Assembly: GCA_900556515.1 (NCBI GenBank)
Contig: USPH01000051.1
Coordinates: forward strand, 1-7,989
DNA: 7,989 bases
Reading direction: 5' to 3'
Origin: an uncultured Collinsella sp.
GTDB taxonomy: Bacteria; Actinomycetota; Coriobacteriia; Coriobacteriales; Coriobacteriaceae
Below, piece after piece: positions 5,921-7,989 of this stretch. The notes under the pieces were generated by a model, which had not been told where the DNA came from, searched no databases, and saw only the letters and a list, made by a program, of their open reading frames with translations. Made by a program: the position numbers and the translations under genes. Positions within the stretch are counted from its first letter, which is position 1. Every line of letters starts with the position of its first letter.

Positions 5921-6892
5921 CAGAGCGGAAAGGTCGATACCCAGGGCCTCGGCCATCTCGTCGTTCTTGACGACGACCAGGTCCTTGCTCGAGAGGTGCT
6001 TGATCGGCATATCCTCGGGCTTGGCCTCGCCCTTCAGGATCTTAACGGCCATCTCGCCCGCGGCGTAGCCCAGGTCCTTATAGTTGATGGAGAGGGTGAA
6101 CAGGCCGCCGGCCATGCACATACCCTCCTCGCCGGTCACGAAGGGGAGCTTATTCTCCTTGCAGATCTGGCCGACCTGCGAAGCGCCCGCGGCGATGGTG
6201 TTGTCAGTGGGGGAGTACAGCGCGTCGACCTTGCCCACGGCAGACTCGACGACGGACTGAATCTCGTTGGAGCTCGAGACGGTGAAGTCAGTGTACTCGA
6301 GGCCCAGCTTGTCGAGCTCCTTCTTGGCGGTCTTGATCTGGACGTCGGAGTTGGACTCGGCGGTGCAGTAGAGCAGGCCGACCTTTTTAACGTCGGGCAG
6401 GACCTTCTGCATCATCTCGAGCTGCTCGGCGACCGGGGTGAGGTCGGAAGCACCCGTGACGTTGGTGCCGGGCTTGTCGTTGTCCTGGACCAGGCCGGAG
6501 GCGGCGTAGTCGGTGATGGCACAGCCCACGATGGGGATATCGGCCGTGGCGCCGGCGGCAGCCTGCGCGGCGGGCGTGGCGATGGCATAAATCAGGTTGA
6601 CGTTGTCGCCCACAAACTTGTCGGCAATGGACTTACACGTGGACTGGTCGTTCTGGGCGTTCTTCTGGTCGATCTTGACCTTAAGGCCGCTCTCCTTGAT
6701 GGCCTTGACAAAGCCATCGTTGGCGGCGTCGAGTGCGGAGTGCTCGGTGAGCTGCAGAACGCCGATGGTGTAGTCGGAACCGGCGGCAGCAGAGCCGGAA
6801 CCAGAGTTGCCGCCGCATCCGGCGAGCGGGGCGAGCGCGAGCAGGCCGGCGGAGACCAGAAGGCTCCTGCGGCTGATGGTGATGTCCTTCAT
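5912..6892 (-). CDS. ABC transporter substrate-binding lipoprotein, PF04392 family (TrpX/CD0873-like)
   Basis: A 326-residue receptor that captures the substrate outside the membrane and hands it to the permease. The N-terminus has a twin-arginine motif SRRSLL (7-12), a hydrophobic stretch and lipobox LAGC with the lipid-modified cysteine at 26, then a Gly/Ser linker. Family landmarks follow: IGVLQLTEHSALD (43-55), KNAQND (77-82), IYAIATPAAQAAA (101-113), GCAITD (123-128), and NVTGASD (144-150). Known of the family: TrpX of streptococci is linked to tryptophan through T-box leaders, and C. difficile CD0873 binds tyrosine. An aromatic amino acid is therefore the best inference, but no T-box is present here to fix it. 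The start ATG 6892 has GGGGG (6900-6904) 7 nt upstream and begins the signal peptide; the frame extends 16 codons further without conserved content. First gene of the importer operon. Confidence 0.93.
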   Translation of the reverse strand: MKDITISRRSLLVSAGLLALAPLAGCGGNSGSGSAAAGSDYTIGVLQLTEHSALDAANDGFVKAIKESGLKVKIDQKNAQNDQSTCKSIADKFVGDNVNLIYAIATPAAQAAAGATADIPIVGCAITDYAASGLVQDNDKPGTNVTGASDLTPVAEQLEMMQKVLPDVKKVGLLYCTAESNSDVQIKTAKKELDKLGLEYTDFTVSSSNEIQSVVESAVGKVDALYSPTDNTIAAGASQVGQICKENKLPFVTGEEGMCMAGGLFTLSINYKDLGYAAGEMAVKILKGEAKPEDMPIKHLSSKDLVVVKNDEMAEALGIDLSALDA

Positions 6893-6899
6893 ATCATTA

Positions 6900-6950
6900 C
6901 CCCCAGTATAAAAATGGCTGGAAACACTGCACTGGGACAAAGTGCAAGTG
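6900..6950 (-). promoter_or_regulatory. Leader of the importer operon: 5' stem-loop and possible SD-sequestering pairing
   Basis: On the minus strand a 9-bp stem with one bulged base (6925-6933 with 6941-6950, 7-nt loop) lies at the predicted 5' end of the transcript. Its loop side reads UCCCAG (6932-6937), complementary to CUGGGG of the ribosome site (6901-6906). The leader could thus switch between a 5' stem-loop and a form that hides the ribosome site. At DNA level the same repeat could be an operator at about +1 to +25. Confidence 0.4.
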
Positions 6951-6980
6951 GAACTATAGTAGCGCTGATGTCCATTTTTA
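6909..6980. repeat. Inverted repeat flanking the importer transcription start
   Basis: TAAAAATGG at 6909-6917 and its exact complement CCATTTTTA at 6972-6980 are 63 bp apart centre to centre. The distal arm overlaps the -35 box. The spacing equals six helical turns at 10.5 bp per turn, which would put both arms on one face of the DNA, as expected for a pair of operator sites. Confidence 0.45.
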
Positions 6981-6983
6981 CAA
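6956..6983 (-). promoter_or_regulatory. Probable sigma-70-type promoter of the ABC importer operon
   Basis: TTGTAA (6978-6983) and TACTAT (6956-6961) on the minus strand are separated by 16 bp; each matches the consensus at four of six positions. Transcription would start near 6949, giving a leader of about 57 nt. The region is AT-rich relative to its flanks and sits right upstream of the receptor gene. Confidence 0.5.
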
Positions 6984-7052
6984 CAGCCTGGCGGGTTTTT
7001 TAATACAGAATCGGATGGGCGGTACGGGTAGTCGAATGGGCGGCGGAGGGCC

Positions 7053-7838
7053 TTATGCGGCGGAGGAGGCGTCGTCCTCGTCCAGGGCGGCGAAGAGCTT
7101 CTTGCCGTCGAGCAGGCGCGTGCTGACGTTTCTCATACGGGCGATCTCGACGGTGCGCAGCGTATCGTCGGTGCCTCGGGCGTCGTAGACCGTTCCCAGC
7201 AGATACGAGATGCCATCGCGCTGCCTGATGGCAAAGGGACGGAGTGTCATCCGTGCTGCTTCGGTTTCGCCGCGTGTCGTGACGCTCGAAATATCAAAAC
7301 TCACCGTGGTTCCGTGGTCGATGGCCTGCTCGACGAGCTCGCACGTGTCGATGCGCTTGATGGGCGTGCGTGTTGCCTTGGTAGCCTTGCTGCCTGCGCT
7401 TGGAGCGGGTTCGGGTGTATCGAGGTAGCCGCGAACGTCGGCGCTCGCCATGGCAACTAAGTGCTGCGCCATGCTCTTGCGGATAGCGATAGGCGTGGAG
7501 CGGTTGCGCATGACCATACCGTGGAGCCGGATGATCTCTTCATCGGTGAGCGGGCGGGTAAGAAGTTTGTAGCCCACGCCGCGTTTGTATTCAATTTCGT
7601 ATCCGGCATGGCGAAGCGCGGAGATGGCGGTGTAGATGCTGCGCCGCGCCGCCGAGATGGGCATGCGGGCGGGGTCGTCGGGATGGGCGAGGCGCCGGAT
7701 CAGCTCATCGGAAAGCATGGCCTTGTCTTCGCCGGTGTTTTCGCTCAAGAGCTGCAGGATACGAACGGCGCGATAGGCTGCCATCGAGGCGGCGCCCCTC
7801 GTCGTGGTGTCGTAGGTTTCAACAGCGGCTTCGGTCAT
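7053..7838 (-). CDS. HTH and WYL-type domain transcriptional regulator
   Basis: A 261-residue DNA-binding protein. Residues 20-95 form an N-terminal winged helix-turn-helix: AYRAVRILQLL helix, a linker, then ARRSIYTAISALRHAGYEI as recognition helix and wing. A Ser/Ala/Thr-rich linker (142-160) leads to a WYL-like domain (about 165-250) with RPFAIRQRDG, then SYLLG (211-215) where the name-giving WYL triplet reads SYL, and RTVEIARM (228-235), the usual arginine-rich end of the domain. WYL domains are ligand sensors, in some cases for nucleic acid or nucleotides. I chose ATG 7838, with AAGGA (7849-7853) 10 nt upstream; the frame stays open into the adapter, creating a false N-terminus. It could regulate the importer operon 160 bp downstream on the same strand, but only proximity supports that. 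No clear terminator follows it. Confidence 0.85.
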   Translation of the reverse strand: MTEAAVETYDTTTRGAASMAAYRAVRILQLLSENTGEDKAMLSDELIRRLAHPDDPARMPISAARRSIYTAISALRHAGYEIEYKRGVGYKLLTRPLTDEEIIRLHGMVMRNRSTPIAIRKSMAQHLVAMASADVRGYLDTPEPAPSAGSKATKATRTPIKRIDTCELVEQAIDHGTTVSFDISSVTTRGETEAARMTLRPFAIRQRDGISYLLGTVYDARGTDDTLRTVEIARMRNVSTRLLDGKKLFAALDEDDASSAA

Positions 7839-7941
7839 GGTGCCCACGTCCTTTCCGTTTTGGGTGGCGACGGTATGGAGCCTAGGACGCGGGGCTTTTC
7901 CAGGGGCGCAGGGCGCTCTGGGCGGTCGGTAGTCGTCGGCA
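7839..7941. other. Upstream region of the WYL regulator, cut by the adapter
   Basis: These 103 bp contain the ribosome site of the WYL gene, but I see no convincing promoter. The frame is open and could in principle encode the end of a longer N-terminus, but it is proline- and arginine-rich and unlike a domain. Confidence 0.4.
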
Positions 7942-7989
7942 CTGTCTCTTATACACATCTCCGAGCCCACGAGACATGCGCAGATCTCG
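7942..7989 (-). other. Sequencing adapter remnant (Nextera Read 2/i7 side)
   Basis: Positions 7942-7960 are the Tn5 mosaic end, 7961-7975 the Nextera Read 2 adapter, 7976-7983 an 8-base index (ATGCGCAG) and 7984-7989 the start of the flow-cell primer site. None is genomic. Translation of this part in the WYL frame gives the peptide MGSEMCIRDS, a familiar adapter artefact in protein databases. Confidence 0.98.

Noticed and set aside
5897..7003. 368-residue plus-strand open frame
   Set aside because: Antisense to the lipoprotein receptor; its regular valine/glycine/leucine content is the reflection of the coding strand.
6989..7006. GC-rich bases followed by six T residues on the plus strand, terminator-like
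   Set aside because: The stem is only 2-3 bp, and there is no plus-strand gene for it to end.
880..7052. T-box, riboswitch, tRNA or CRISPR array in the intergenic gaps
   Set aside because: The gaps are 93 to 203 bp. I found no T-box core sequence, tRNA cloverleaf or evenly spaced direct repeats in them.
7933..7941. TCGTCGGCA just inside the right adapter, equal to the first nine bases of the Nextera Read 1 adapter
   Set aside because: It could signal a chimeric adapter junction, but GTCGTCGGC-like strings are common in GC-rich coding DNA and the flanking bases do not continue the adapter. Left as a caveat about the last few insert bases.

Overview
The window is an assembled contig whose two extreme ends are library adapter, not genome: positions 1-25 and 7942-7989 match the Nextera/Tn5 tagmentation adapters, including an index octamer at 7976-7983. 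The genomic insert is about 26-7941. It is GC-rich, densely coding, and all seven recognisable genes lie on the minus strand. The GC content, a cell-wall sorting signal of LAXTG type, and a Tat-type lipoprotein signal point to a high-GC Gram-positive bacterium. A gut Coriobacteriia member such as Collinsella is my best guess (inference, moderate confidence).

In transcription order (right to left): a WYL-type HTH regulator (7838-7053); a promoter with nested inverted repeats; a three-gene ABC importer of the TrpXYZ/CD0873 type, with lipoprotein receptor (6892-5912), a hairpin-rich 203-bp gap, permease (5708-4785) and ATPase (4792-3998, overlapping the permease by 8 nt); a secreted, wall-anchored 5'-nucleotidase (TTG start, 3895-1871); a perfect 14-bp hairpin; an MscS-family channel (1740-973); and the 5' part of a ParB-like-domain gene (879-26) that runs off the contig. 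That last gene has no stop codon in the window, but its protein pattern is clear. It resembles the N-terminal half of proteins annotated as 'BMP family ABC transporter substrate-binding protein'.

The genes form a loose scavenging and envelope neighbourhood: import of a small molecule (probably an aromatic amino acid), surface nucleotide dephosphorylation, and osmotic relief. Apart from the importer, no single pathway unites them. The most notable non-coding signals are two diverged copies (32/42 identical) of a palindromic repeat with a GGGACAG core, each beginning exactly at a gene's TAA stop codon, and the layered inverted repeats in the importer's promoter and leader. I did not find a CRISPR array, tRNA, rRNA, insertion sequence or prophage gene. 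No gene-free stretch exceeds about 205 bp.
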